Shown: positions 41,046 through 50,031 of the stretch, piece after piece | Position numbering within the stretch: the first letter of the stretch is position 1 | Layout: each line of letters opens with the position of its first letter | NCBI RefSeq assembly: GCF_014637405.1 | Contig: NZ_BMEY01000006.1 | Span: forward strand, 115,357 to 179,356 | Length of the DNA stretch: 64,000 nt | Direction: 5' to 3' | Source of the DNA: Ornithinibacillus halotolerans | GTDB taxonomy: Bacteria; Bacillota; Bacilli; Bacillales; Amphibacillaceae | Notes under the pieces: model-generated | Seen by the model: only the letters and a program-made list of their open reading frames with translations | Told to the model about the DNA's origin: nothing | Databases searched by the model: none | Program-made: the position numbers and the translations under genes

Positions 41046-41807
41046 ATGAATAGAACTATGCTTACAGATGAAGCAATTAAACGGTGGGATAAGCATGCAG
41101 AATTTTTTACAGCAAACTATACAGAGCTAGGAGATAAAGCTCGGATTGTATACTTGAACCCAACCATTTTACCCTTAATGGAAGATGTAAAAGGCAAAAA
41201 TGTATTAGATGCTGGCTGTGGAGAAGGCTACCTCAGTAGAATGTTAGCCGAGAGAGGAGCAAACGTTACAGCAGTAGATTATTCGAAGAAAATGTTAGAA
41301 ATAGCAAAAACTCGGACGGACAATAACACGAATATTACGTATCATTACGGGAACTGTGAGGACTTACACTTTTTAAAAGATAATCAATTTGATCTTATTA
41401 TTTCTAATATGGTTATCCAGGATTTACAGGATTATCAAGCTGCAATACAAGAAATGTTTCGATTATTAAAAGAAGGAGGCCAATTTATATTTTCTATCCT
41501 ACACACTTGTTTTATCACTCCGAATAGTGGTTGGGTTCGAAATGAAGATGGAGAGAAGTTGTTTTGGAAAGTAGAAAAGTATTTCTATGAAGGAGCATAT
41601 GAACAAAATTTCCCAGCTGATGCAGATGATAAAGTAGTATATTACCACCGTACTCTTAGTAGTTACGTTAAAGCTATACGCAAAGCTGGGTTTACTTTGA
41701 TGGATATGGAAGAGCCAAAACCAACAGAAGATGTACTAAAGAAATATCCAGAGCTAAAGGAAGATTTCAATTGTGCAGATTTTATCATCTTTATATGTGA
41801 GAAATAA
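41046..41807 (+). CDS. Class I SAM-dependent methyltransferase
   Basis: A 253-residue Rossmann-fold methyltransferase. Motif I is VLDAGCGEGYLSRML (residues ~53-67), the acidic residue after strand 2 is in VTAVDYSKKML, and FDLIISNMVIQDLQD is motif IV/V. It resembles UbiE/Tam-type small-molecule methyltransferases. Acceptor unknown. Of two adjacent ATGs, the second is better spaced from AAGGAGG. A perfect palindrome upstream suggests repression. Confidence 0.9.
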   Translation: MNRTMLTDEAIKRWDKHAEFFTANYTELGDKARIVYLNPTILPLMEDVKGKNVLDAGCGEGYLSRMLAERGANVTAVDYSKKMLEIAKTRTDNNTNITYHYGNCEDLHFLKDNQFDLIISNMVIQDLQDYQAAIQEMFRLLKEGGQFIFSILHTCFITPNSGWVRNEDGEKLFWKVEKYFYEGAYEQNFPADADDKVVYYHRTLSSYVKAIRKAGFTLMDMEEPKPTEDVLKKYPELKEDFNCADFIIFICEK

Positions 41808-41919
41808 ATATTCAAAAAGATATGATAATAAAATGACACTTCTCAGATTTTGTTTACTCAAAGCAGTGAATTCGTTAAGCTGAATATAGAAGGAATGAGA
41901 CATCAGAGGGAGTAAAACA

Positions 41920-42276
41920 ATGAAAAAAATATTAATATCATTAGTAGTAGTATTTCTAGTCATGACAGGTTGCAGCCCAGATAACTTTGATTTTAAAGTT
42001 GATAATAACCCATTTTATACAGAAGGAAAAGAGACAGAAATAGTTTTATCAGCACATAAAGATAAGGAATTAGTAAAAGGACTTCACATCATTGGCGAAA
42101 TGGATCCAGGATCTTCAGAAGATGCTATTGAATTGACATTTACTGATAATGAAGATGGGACTTATACTGGTTATGTAGAACTCCCAGAAGCTGGGGATTG
42201 GGTAATGCTTTTAAAAGTTATAAATGGTGAGAAAGAATCGGAGTACCTCTTAAAGCTTGAAGTAAATGAAGAGTAA
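41920..42276 (+). CDS. Lipoprotein with FixH/YtkA-like domain
   Basis: A 118-residue lipoprotein with lipobox VMTGC. The mature part has NNPFYTEGKETEIVLSAHKDK and GTYTGYVELPEAGDWVML, the Ig-like beta pattern of YtkA/FixH-type extracellular domains found near copper or cytochrome oxidase assembly factors. No metal ligands are obvious. GAGGGAGT precedes the ATG. Function unknown. Confidence 0.78.
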   Translation: MKKILISLVVVFLVMTGCSPDNFDFKVDNNPFYTEGKETEIVLSAHKDKELVKGLHIIGEMDPGSSEDAIELTFTDNEDGTYTGYVELPEAGDWVMLLKVINGEKESEYLLKLEVNEE

Positions 42277-42289
42277 TAGTGGTAGAATA

Positions 42290-42333
42290 GAAAAGCTCAC
42301 GGAAAGGTAAGATACTTTCCGTGAGCTAAATTT
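42290..42333. terminator. Bidirectional terminator
   Basis: AGCTCACGGAAAG pairs perfectly with CTTTCCGTGAGCT around an 8-base loop, between convergent lipoprotein and sulP genes. Confidence 0.9.
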
Positions 42334-42334
42334 A

Positions 42335-44086
42335 TTATTGCTCTTGTGCTACTATTTTTTTATGGTAGTCCCCTACCTGTGATAGTTGCTCGCATTCATG
42401 AAATGCAAGATGTCTACAGCCTTGGCAACGGTCATAGTCAATTTGATTAAAGGCATAATTAATTGCCTCTCCAGTATGCTCGAAGATATATTCCTTTCCA
42501 ACTTCGTCTATTAAACCGGAAATTTCCATTTGTGCTTTCAACTTTGGTACAAGTCCAGATAGGAGAACGATACCACCATTTTTTCGAAAATGACTTATAA
42601 TATTTTGGAAATTAGCTTCTCCAGTTGAGTCCATAAAAGGAACTTTGCCCATTCGTAAAATCAATACTTTCGGTTTATAATGAATGCTTTCCATCACTCG
42701 TTGCTCAAAGAGTTGTGCAACTCCAAAGAATAATGGGCCTTCAATCGTAAAAATACTAATCTGTGGACAATCATGTGATGATGTCACAACATGTGGCTGT
42801 ACTTGTTCTCTAACAGTACTATGGTCTGGCAATGCTTTTTCCACGACAGAAATATTACTCATCCGTTTTGCGAACAATACTAACGCTAAAATTAATCCAA
42901 CTATAACAGCAGTTGTAATACTAGTAAATACTGTTAATAAGAAAGTTACAGCTAATACGAGTGAATCACCAGACTTCATTTTTAATAAGTGGACAAATTG
43001 TTTACGCTCTGCCATATTCCAAGCAACGATCATTAATACTGGTGCCATACTTGCTAATGGGATATGGGAAGCATATGGAGCAAATGCCAAAACGGTAACT
43101 AAAACGAATACACCATGGATAACTCCAGACAATCTGGATACAGCACCTGATTTAATATTCGTAGCAGTACGTGCAATTGCACCAGTTGCTGGAATTCCAC
43201 CAAATAATGGTGTAACAATATTCGCTACCCCTTGTCCGACCAGTTCCTTATTACTATTATGTTTAGTTCCAGTCATGCCATCTGCTACCACAGCAGATAA
43301 CAATGATTCTATTCCACCTAATGCAGCGATGGCAATCGCAGGTCCAATCAAATGAACGATTCTTTCCCAAGTTATTTCGGGGAATTGAAAGGTTGGTAGA
43401 TTACTAGGAATATCACCATAGGTAGAACCAATAGTAGCAATTTGTCCTTGGAAAAAGATTATTGCAACAACAGTCGATACAATGAGTCCAATGATAGATC
43501 CAGGTACCTTTTTGAAAAACTTCGGTGTGATTAAAATTATTGCTAAACAGATCAATGCTGTTATTAAGCTATACAGGCTAACTGTATCAATATGTTTTCC
43601 AATTTCAATCATATTGTCGATGAACTTTTCATGTTTTTCGATTCCAGTAAGCCCTAAGAAATTAGAAATTTGTCCAGTGAAAATAATTACGGCAATTCCA
43701 GCTGTAAATCCAATTGTTACTGGACGTGGAATAAATTTAATAAGCGAACCAATTTTTAAAAATCCCATCAAACATAGTAAAATTCCTGCCATTAACCCTG
43801 CGAGTAGTAAATCTTCATAGCCATAGGCAAGAACAATTCCTAATAAAATTGGGACGAAAGCTCCAGTAGGTCCACCAATTTGAAATTTTGATCCACCTAA
43901 TATAGATATGATGACACCTGCAATACAAGTTGTATAGATTCCGTATTCTGGTTTTACACCTGAAGCAATAGCAAAGGCCATAGCAAGTGGAATGGCGATA
44001 ATTCCAACTATGACCCCGGCAATTAAGTCTTTCTTCAAGCTTTCCCAAGAGTAATTATTCAATCTTTCCGTTAGAAGCCCCTTCAT
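42335..44086 (-). CDS. SulP family inorganic anion transporter with STAS domain
   Basis: A 583-residue SulP/SLC26 transporter: ~12-14 membrane helices in residues 20-410 (including AIPLAMAFAIASGVKPEYG and GGIPATGAIARTATNI), then a cytoplasmic STAS domain with LILRMGKVPFMDSTGE. It moves sulfate, bicarbonate or a similar anion. An odd C-terminal extension holds YDRCQGCRHLAFHECEQ, with three Cys and two His that could bind metal. It is co-transcribed downstream of an ArsR-type regulator 46 bases away. Confidence 0.93.
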   Translation of the reverse strand: MKGLLTERLNNYSWESLKKDLIAGVIVGIIAIPLAMAFAIASGVKPEYGIYTTCIAGVIISILGGSKFQIGGPTGAFVPILLGIVLAYGYEDLLLAGLMAGILLCLMGFLKIGSLIKFIPRPVTIGFTAGIAVIIFTGQISNFLGLTGIEKHEKFIDNMIEIGKHIDTVSLYSLITALICLAIILITPKFFKKVPGSIIGLIVSTVVAIIFFQGQIATIGSTYGDIPSNLPTFQFPEITWERIVHLIGPAIAIAALGGIESLLSAVVADGMTGTKHNSNKELVGQGVANIVTPLFGGIPATGAIARTATNIKSGAVSRLSGVIHGVFVLVTVLAFAPYASHIPLASMAPVLMIVAWNMAERKQFVHLLKMKSGDSLVLAVTFLLTVFTSITTAVIVGLILALVLFAKRMSNISVVEKALPDHSTVREQVQPHVVTSSHDCPQISIFTIEGPLFFGVAQLFEQRVMESIHYKPKVLILRMGKVPFMDSTGEANFQNIISHFRKNGGIVLLSGLVPKLKAQMEISGLIDEVGKEYIFEHTGEAINYAFNQIDYDRCQGCRHLAFHECEQLSQVGDYHKKIVAQEQ

Positions 44087-44132
44087 TTACTATCATTTCT
44101 CCTTTAAATTTATCTTTCTTTTGATGAATAGG

Positions 44133-44462
44133 CTAATTATTTTTATCTAATTCCTTATACATTGAGATCGCATCGATCAGATGGTTATCGAATATTTTTC
44201 GTGCAACCTCCAGTAAATCAATAATTACTGGGTCACGAAGAGAATAAATTACTCTTTTTCCCTCCTTCGTACCAACGACAATATTTTTCGCACGTAAAAC
44301 ACTTAATTGTTGCGATACCGCAGAACCTTCACTGTTTAACATGCTTTGAATTTCGTTGACACTTTTATCTCCCTCAGCTAGTAATTCTAAAATACGTATC
44401 CGCAAAGGGTGGGCAAGAGCTTTAAAAAAGTCTGCTTTAAATTGCTGCAAATCCGACCACAT
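44133..44462 (-). CDS. ArsR family transcriptional regulator
   Basis: A 109-residue winged-helix repressor. The DNA-reading helices lie in FFKALAHPLRIRILELL and SAVSQQLSVLRAKNIVV, with the wing GTKEGKRVIYSLRD. No Cys pair of the metal-sensing type is visible in helix alpha-3 or alpha-5, so it may sense something other than arsenic or cadmium. It precedes sulP in the same orientation. Its promoter contains a perfect 24-bp palindrome, so it most likely represses its own operon. Confidence 0.93.
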   Translation of the reverse strand: MWSDLQQFKADFFKALAHPLRIRILELLAEGDKSVNEIQSMLNSEGSAVSQQLSVLRAKNIVVGTKEGKRVIYSLRDPVIIDLLEVARKIFDNHLIDAISMYKELDKNN

Positions 44463-44483
44463 TGAAAATGCCCCCTTATATGA

Positions 44484-44507
44484 ACATATTCAAATATTTG
44501 AATATGT
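44484..44507. promoter_or_regulatory. 24-bp perfect palindromic operator of the arsR-sulP operon
   Basis: A perfect 24-bp palindrome centred on CAAATATTTG, with outer arms ACATATT and AATATGT. It overlaps the transcription start region directly downstream of the -10 box. This is the size and shape of an ArsR/SmtB-type operator (ATTCAAATATTTGAAT core). Confidence 0.85.
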
Positions 44508-44511
44508 ATGT

Positions 44512-44540
44512 ATTATACTCCTGTAATTGTAAGGATTCAA
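44512..44540 (-). promoter_or_regulatory. Sigma-A type promoter of arsR-sulP
   Basis: On the minus strand TTGAAT and TATAAT are separated by 17 bases, directly upstream of the palindromic operator. Confidence 0.8.
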
Positions 44541-44589
44541 TATTATTGCTTGCTAATTATGGGGATAGAAGTGTTGTAATTTATTTTCA

Positions 44590-44862
44590 GGAAGCAGGTG
44601 AAGAGGATTTTGATGTTGAAATATGAGTTAATTCCCCTTCATCAGTGGTATGAAGGGTAAATCGTAGTTGAAATTTGAGTTAATTTCCTTTCATCAGTGG
44701 TATGAAGAGGAAATCGATGTTCAATTGTAAGTAAAATCCCCTTCATAGGTGTCATGAAGGGGAAATCATTATTACAATCTAACCCAGTTGCCTTTCATAA
44801 AGAAAAGGAAGAGGAAAACAAGTCATAAAACATAATCTAAATCCTCTTCACAGCTGTGTAAA
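44590..44862. repeat. Second 52-bp palindromic tandem array, about 4-5 units
   Basis: ATGAAG(G/A)G recurs at 44650, 44702 and 44754 with exact 52-bp spacing, each paired with an upstream CCCCTTCAT or CCTTTCAT arm. Two further decayed units extend to the end of the array near 44860. Unit sequence and period match the 12-unit array at 6.9-7.5 kb. It fills most of the 403-bp gap between arsR and the next gene. Confidence 0.88.
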
Positions 44863-44865
44863 CTA

Positions 44866-45306
44866 TCACTCATCCACAATATCAGACGCATGAATAACAT
44901 CAGCAAGCACGCCATCATTTTTATGTGTAATGTTCATTATCTTCCAAACCGGTGAAATCATTGTTTCTACTGTTTTTAGTTGGTCATTGGAAAAAGGGAT
45001 GTTAGAAAATCTACTATTGTCCATTTCATAATCTTCTCCAGCTTGAAGGCCGAATTTCATGTTTAATAGATTTTTTACTCCATTAACCGTAATAAATTTC
45101 ACCTTATAATCAGAAAAAATTGCTTGTTTAATAGTGGCTAGATTTTCTGTCATTATTAAATCTGTATGGTCAAAGGAATTATCAAATTCATTTAAGGCTT
45201 GGATATCTTGCTGCTCTATATATGTAAGAATTGTCTCATTGTCCATTCCTTTTGAACGTAAAGATTCGAGTAAGTATGCTTCCCATAATGTGATTGATAC
45301 AGTCAT
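44866..45306 (-). CDS. Protein of unknown function, 146 residues
   Basis: An acidic soluble protein, no signal peptide, with an N-terminal helical part (WEAYLLESLRSKG, ETILTYIEQQDIQAL) and a mixed alpha/beta end (VKFITVNGVKNLLNMKFG). I do not recognise the family. GGAGG lies seven bases before the ATG. It ends directly at the palindromic array, whose last degenerate unit could serve as a terminator. Confidence 0.72.
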   Translation of the reverse strand: MTVSITLWEAYLLESLRSKGMDNETILTYIEQQDIQALNEFDNSFDHTDLIMTENLATIKQAIFSDYKVKFITVNGVKNLLNMKFGLQAGEDYEMDNSRFSNIPFSNDQLKTVETMISPVWKIMNITHKNDGVLADVIHASDIVDE

Positions 45307-45447
45307 AACTTGCCTCCATATTTATTATTTTCTTTTAACTAAGAATACAAGATAAATTCCAACTTGTATATCCATGTGTTCTTAGAATGTTTAGGAAAAT
45401 CTAAACATAAAATTGAGTTAACAGTGTCTACTGGGGGAAGGTAAATA

Positions 45448-46059
45448 ATGATAAAGAAATATGGCGTTTATGTCATTTTACTATGTGGATGGATTTTGTT
45501 TCTCACACTTTGGGTTAACGAGAAAAACGAAAATGAGCATTATAGAGGGTATTTGTCAAAAGTAATCGCTGAAAAAATGGGATTAATCACTACTGTACCA
45601 TCTTATAGCATAGGAATTTTAGAAGAAATACAAGATAGTAAATCTATCACAAAGGAACAAGCAAATGAATTAAGTTTGAGCCTAATAAAACTTGATCGAG
45701 AGATACAGGACATATCCAATTTTGCAGTCGAAATAGGGATGTTGGAGACAGAAGTACATCATATCCGGCAAGTAATTCGTAAATACAATAACTTACTCTT
45801 AAATTTAACCTCAACTCTAGATAATAATCTGGAATTCTCTTTATCTAATGAACAATTATCGGAGTTTGCAGAGTTTAAAAGACTCATGGAATTATTCTAT
45901 CAAACCAATATGAATCATCTATATTTTACTAGTGCCATTGGCGAGGATTCACCTACACTAGGATTTATTAATTATTACTCTAATATTAGTATTGATAATG
46001 ATTACTGGGTTTTCATACTGAAGAAATATGAAGAAATATCTTCTAAAAATAATTATTAA
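45448..46059 (+). CDS. Membrane-anchored extracellular protein of unknown function
   Basis: A 203-residue protein with an N-terminal uncleaved signal-anchor (YGVYVILLCGWILFLTLWV) and a helical extracellular part rich in Leu, Ser and Asn, including ANELSLSLIKLDREIQDISN. A coiled-coil tendency is likely. No known motif. GGGGGAAGG precedes the ATG. A hairpin follows before the convergent PrsW gene. Confidence 0.72.
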   Translation: MIKKYGVYVILLCGWILFLTLWVNEKNENEHYRGYLSKVIAEKMGLITTVPSYSIGILEEIQDSKSITKEQANELSLSLIKLDREIQDISNFAVEIGMLETEVHHIRQVIRKYNNLLLNLTSTLDNNLEFSLSNEQLSEFAEFKRLMELFYQTNMNHLYFTSAIGEDSPTLGFINYYSNISIDNDYWVFILKKYEEISSKNNY

Positions 46060-46066
46060 ACTAAAA

Positions 46067-46100
46067 ATGTTGCCCAGAATCAAATTTGGGCAACATTTTA
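46067..46100. terminator. Terminator between convergent genes
   Basis: TGTTGCCCA pairs with TGGGCAACA and is followed by TTTTA on the plus strand. Confidence 0.85.
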
Positions 46101-46144
46101 AAGTTGTTTTTTCTCCATCAAGCTATTTAATAGCTTGATTCTTT

Positions 46145-47329
46145 TTAGTTCTGTCCTCCTTCACCCGTAGCAATTTGTTCTACCTGTCTATTTAATCGTA
46201 CAATCTGCTTAAGACCAGCATTAATTAATGTGAAGATAAAGATCCAGCCAATAATGATTAGAACAATAGGTAGAAAGTAAAACTTATTTAAGAGATGGAG
46301 AGGCATATCCCAAACGGCATGAATAATAACAGGAACTGCAAATAGCTTCAAGAAATTAGTATTAAAACAATGATTGGAACTAAGATTTTCATTTCCTTTC
46401 ACATATACTAATGCCGCACCAGAAATAGCTGCCCAGATCGTATGTGTACCAATTCCTGTCCATGCTCTAAGGAAAATAACATCCAACATAGTTGCATCAC
46501 CATGAGTCAGTCCAAAGCGAAAAGCATATCCTGCTGACTCAAACGCAGCAAACCCAGCTCCCACAGCTGCTCCAATGAGCAATCCATTGAGAATATATTT
46601 TGGATTTAATTTATATACAAAATAAATAACAATAACTAATTTACCAACTTCCTCCACTACCCCAACAATGACTGCACCGACGTAATCTAATTGATTAACT
46701 GGGAGAAAAGAAAATAAAAAAAGTGTAACTACTAAAGAGGAAGCACCACCAATAAACAACATTTTGAGAGTTTCATAAAAACTAATATTTCTTGGGGCAT
46801 TTGTTTCCCAAAAAAAGATTAATAGTGAAACAGGAACAGCAAAAGAGCCGATAATGATTAAACCAGGAAGTGCATTTATATTTTGGAAAGAAAAAGTTGA
46901 GATATAAAGGAGGGCATAGGTAATGACAAAGAAAAGTAAAACACGAGAAAAAAGCCAAGGCTTTGGCCAGGAAGATGAGATTTCATGTTCTTCAGGGGTA
47001 GTTTGTTTTGTCCCAGTTATGAATATGAGTTCTCCTTCTTCTTTCGTATGTTTTTTAAATACCGCGGAAAATACATCACGTAAATTTAGGTCAATATTGC
47101 CTTTCTCTCCAACCATAGAATTTATTTTCCCGGTTGCATTTAAGAATGTACCTTTTATTTGTTCTTGAAAGCTTTTCGATTGATGATCATTGCCATTGCT
47201 AGGATGAGTATTCTCTTCAGGAGTATTATTTTCCAATTTAGATTCGTTTATATAGACGATTTTTGCACCGCAATTTGTACAAAATTTACTTCCGTTTACT
47301 AACTTTATTCCACATGTTGAACAAAACAT
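46145..47329 (-). CDS. PrsW-type intramembrane protease with N-terminal zinc ribbon
   Basis: A 394-residue protein. The first 25 residues are a zinc ribbon (CSTCG and CTNCG knuckles), followed by a ~100-residue linker and seven or eight membrane helices. Motifs of the PrsW glutamic membrane protease family are present: VVEEVGKL, FAAFESAGYA and, near the end, IHAVWD. PrsW itself starts cleavage of the anti-sigma-W factor in B. subtilis. The zinc ribbon is an addition to the usual form. An ECF sigma/anti-sigma pair lies about 10 kb away, but a link is speculative. Confidence 0.85.
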   Translation of the reverse strand: MFCSTCGIKLVNGSKFCTNCGAKIVYINESKLENNTPEENTHPSNGNDHQSKSFQEQIKGTFLNATGKINSMVGEKGNIDLNLRDVFSAVFKKHTKEEGELIFITGTKQTTPEEHEISSSWPKPWLFSRVLLFFVITYALLYISTFSFQNINALPGLIIIGSFAVPVSLLIFFWETNAPRNISFYETLKMLFIGGASSLVVTLFLFSFLPVNQLDYVGAVIVGVVEEVGKLVIVIYFVYKLNPKYILNGLLIGAAVGAGFAAFESAGYAFRFGLTHGDATMLDVIFLRAWTGIGTHTIWAAISGAALVYVKGNENLSSNHCFNTNFLKLFAVPVIIHAVWDMPLHLLNKFYFLPIVLIIIGWIFIFTLINAGLKQIVRLNRQVEQIATGEGGQN

Positions 47330-47513
47330 AAGTCCCCCTCCTTATGTCGGGTTAATATTAAGTACATTATATTAACTAAAGGAGTAGTTTATGTGCATGT
47401 AAGCTTGGGCTTTTATTTGGACTCGTAAGCATAAAATCCCATGATTTAAACCCAAATGATATAATAGAGTCATAGAATCAATGTTTTTCATTTCGTACAG
47501 GGGGTAAGTGAAA

Positions 47514-48308
47514 ATGAATGTGACCTTATTAAACATCGATGGGGTATATCGCAATCAAACTTTCTATCAAAATAGCTCCCATCAATGGATAAACTTTGAT
47601 TTTCTCCGTAATATAAATTTGTTTTGTGAAAAGGAACTAGTAGGTAAAATAAGGAAGATGGTTGTGCAACAGCCAAATGATATTTACTTTCTTGGAAATG
47701 GGAATTACCATTATTTTTCCTATATACTACAGTCACAAATTGACAAACCATATTCATTAGTTCTGTTTGACCATCATACGGATACATTGCCAAGTCCAAG
47801 TGATGAACTCCTAAGCTGTGGTTCTTGGGTCTTAGAATCTCTTAAAAATCTCCCAATGCTTAAAAAAGCTTATATCATTGGTGTAAGTGAAGAAGCTGTC
47901 CAACACATTCCTAATTCGATACAAGATAAAATAGTACTATACACTGAACGAATGTTTCAAACTAATCTAAGGTCTGTTTTGAAGTCTATCTTAAAAACGA
48001 TGCCAACAAATATGGTATACATAAGTGTGGACAAGGATGTTCTCTATAAAAAAGATGCGGTAACTAACTGGGATCATGGTACACTTCGGATAAAACAGTT
48101 ATTAAAGATGATAAAGACCTTATTCCAACATAAAATAATCATTGGGTCTGATGTATGTGGCGAAGTAATGATTAATCCATCTAATGAATATTCACAAGAG
48201 ATTATGGAAGCGATTGCGATTAATAATCGTGCGAATGGCCTTATTCTGGAAGCAATGAAGTGGTGGAGTAAGAAGGGAAAGATTTCACCAGCTGTATTAC
48301 ATGCTTAA
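47514..48308 (+). CDS. Arginase/ureohydrolase family protein
   Basis: A 264-residue ureohydrolase-fold protein. The binuclear manganese ligands are seen as GNGNYHY (His), LFDHHTD (Asp, His, Asp) and VDKDVL (two Asp). It is shorter and much diverged from arginase, agmatinase and formiminoglutamase, and lacks their ESGN-like signature, so the substrate is unknown. The ATG eight bases after AGGGGGT is chosen over a GTG two codons upstream. Single gene. Confidence 0.82.
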   Translation: MNVTLLNIDGVYRNQTFYQNSSHQWINFDFLRNINLFCEKELVGKIRKMVVQQPNDIYFLGNGNYHYFSYILQSQIDKPYSLVLFDHHTDTLPSPSDELLSCGSWVLESLKNLPMLKKAYIIGVSEEAVQHIPNSIQDKIVLYTERMFQTNLRSVLKSILKTMPTNMVYISVDKDVLYKKDAVTNWDHGTLRIKQLLKMIKTLFQHKIIIGSDVCGEVMINPSNEYSQEIMEAIAINNRANGLILEAMKWWSKKGKISPAVLHA

Positions 48309-48319
48309 TATTGGGATAA

Positions 48320-48353
48320 AAAAATGAGGCTGTTCTAGACACAGCCTCATTTC
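48320..48353. terminator. Bidirectional terminator
   Basis: AAATGAGGCTGT pairs with ACAGCCTCATTT around a 6-base loop, preceded by an A run, between convergent genes. Confidence 0.92.
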
Positions 48354-48363
48354 TCATTTCTAA

Positions 48364-48762
48364 TCAATTATTATCCATATTATTTAATTGTTTTTCTACC
48401 ATATCTCCTATGACAGGGAGTTTAAACCATTTCCCTTGATAGGCTTGAATCATTAGGAAAATCCAAAGTACAAACGCAAATGGTGCAATTAATAAACTAA
48501 TTCCCCAGCCAATAATCGGTATAAATGAAAGAATAATATTAAGGACAAATAATCCGACAGATACAAAGATAGATTGTAATGCATGGAATCGAACAAAACG
48601 GCTGTCTTTTTCAATTAATAAGAAAATGATTCCAGTAATAAAACCAACTAAATAGGTTAGTAAGCCTGCTAAGTTCTCATCTAGACCAGATGAAGTCTTA
48701 ATAGGTTGTTGATCTTTCTTTTCCTCATTATTATCTCTGTTTTCGTTTTGAGACTCACTCAT
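48364..48762 (-). CDS. DUF4870 (Tic20-like) membrane protein
   Basis: A 132-residue protein with a polar, charged N-terminus and four membrane helices. Landmarks are LAGLLTYLVGFITGIIFLL, the reading RFVRFHALQS after helix 2, and WIFLMIQAYQGKWFKLPVIG, all typical of DUF4870. No proven function; relatives are small membrane proteins with a proposed transport role. GGAGGGAAA precedes the ATG. Confidence 0.92.
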   Translation of the reverse strand: MSESQNENRDNNEEKKDQQPIKTSSGLDENLAGLLTYLVGFITGIIFLLIEKDSRFVRFHALQSIFVSVGLFVLNIILSFIPIIGWGISLLIAPFAFVLWIFLMIQAYQGKWFKLPVIGDMVEKQLNNMDNN

Positions 48763-48974
48763 GATATTTCCCTCCTTTACATAAATGGGGTGTAACTTCC
48801 CAAATTCATTAAGTATTTATTCCCACTGATTTAATTTATGACGGTAGGCCAGTAATAATGAACTATATTTATATTAATGTTATTAGAAATTCTATTCTGA
48901 ACATTGTTAGTATGTGATAAGATAAAAAAAGGTAAACAAATCAGCAAATATGTATTTTTAAAGGAGAATAAAAA

Positions 48975-49397
48975 TTGAACCATTGTGTGTTTTGTCATCC
49001 AGAGTTAGTACCTAGTCAAAATGTTATCTTTAGTAATGATTATTGCTTATTCCTCCAACTAGATGATGCAAAAGAAAAAGGTGTACCGTTGGAAGGGGCA
49101 GGTTTAATTGTACCTAGAGAACATCGAGAAACAGTTTTCGACCTAACTAAGGAAGAATGGGATGCAACATACATGCTGTTACAAGAAGTGAAAACATATA
49201 TTGATAATACATACCAACCGGATGGATATAATCTTGGATGGAATTGCGGAGATGTCGGTGGACAGCATATATTTCACGCCCATTTTCATGTATTACCGAG
49301 GTATAAAGATGAAAAAATGGCAGGGAAAGGGATTCGGTATTTGTTTAAGGGAAAAGAGAATTTGAGAGGAAATAATCAACAAAAGGAGTTGTATTAA
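48975..49397 (+). CDS. HIT family hydrolase
   Basis: A 140-residue histidine-triad nucleotide hydrolase/transferase. The catalytic HIT motif is HAHFHVLP near residue 102; an N-terminal CVFCHPE carries the zinc-binding Cys pair seen in many HIT proteins. GAGLIVPREHRETVFDL and GYNLGWNCGDVGGQH are family blocks. TTG start after AAAGGAGAA. Acts on dinucleotide polyphosphates or AMP-conjugates in relatives. Confidence 0.93.
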   Translation: MNHCVFCHPELVPSQNVIFSNDYCLFLQLDDAKEKGVPLEGAGLIVPREHRETVFDLTKEEWDATYMLLQEVKTYIDNTYQPDGYNLGWNCGDVGGQHIFHAHFHVLPRYKDEKMAGKGIRYLFKGKENLRGNNQQKELY

Positions 49398-49463
49398 CTT
49401 ACAATTTCTAGATTGAAACAATAGTAGTAAATAAAACGTCCAAACTAATAAAGGAGAATATTT

Positions 49464-49943
49464 ATGAAAAAACTATCATTTTTATTTATCATTTTCTGTT
49501 CATTTATTTTAGTTGGATGTCAATTGGTGAATCAACCGAGTGGTAAGTTAGGGCAGCCGCCAACAGTTCATATGGAAATTAGCGGACAAGAATATCCTAC
49601 CATTCTTGGTGCGTACTGCTGGCATAATAAAAATCGTGCTGAATGTACGGATACGGCAGGCCCGATAGAATTGGCGCAGGATAAAGAGCCGATCCAAGTT
49701 GGACCAGGAGAACAAATTACATTTATTATAAATTATATGGAACCAGATTCAGAACTTTTGGAGCAATTTAATACTCCTAGTTATGAGGATGTTACAGCTA
49801 TAAAAATATCGGATGATTCATTTGAAGCACCATTAGAAGAAGGAATCTATTATTATTCTTATAGTCTTACATGGACTGATAAAGGTTCTGCTAATAATTC
49901 CTATGGAGACGCTGTTTATGCCTTTGCATTGGAAGTTAAATAG
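49464..49943 (+). CDS. Lipoprotein of unknown function
   Basis: A 159-residue lipoprotein with lipobox LVGC. The mature part has ISGQEYPTILGAYCWHNKNRAECTD, where two Cys seven residues apart could form a disulfide, and a beta-type end (GIYYYSYSLTWTDKG). Similar proteins occur in Bacillaceae as uncharacterised lipoproteins. AAAGGAG precedes the ATG. It is followed by a single dyad repeat. Confidence 0.78.
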   Translation: MKKLSFLFIIFCSFILVGCQLVNQPSGKLGQPPTVHMEISGQEYPTILGAYCWHNKNRAECTDTAGPIELAQDKEPIQVGPGEQITFIINYMEPDSELLEQFNTPSYEDVTAIKISDDSFEAPLEEGIYYYSYSLTWTDKGSANNSYGDAVYAFALEVK

Positions 49944-49946
49944 AAT

Positions 49947-49961
49947 GGGGGGACTGTCCCC
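49947..49961. repeat. GGGGACTGTCCCC dyad, single copy
   Basis: GGGGGGACTGTCCCC four bases after the lipoprotein stop, followed by TTTAAAAAAT. Confidence 0.75.
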
Positions 49962-50031
49962 TTTAAAAAATGAAACTTATTACGACGAATTATCGTATTA
50001 ATTAGAAAAGGGATTCTAAGGAGCTGGTGGA

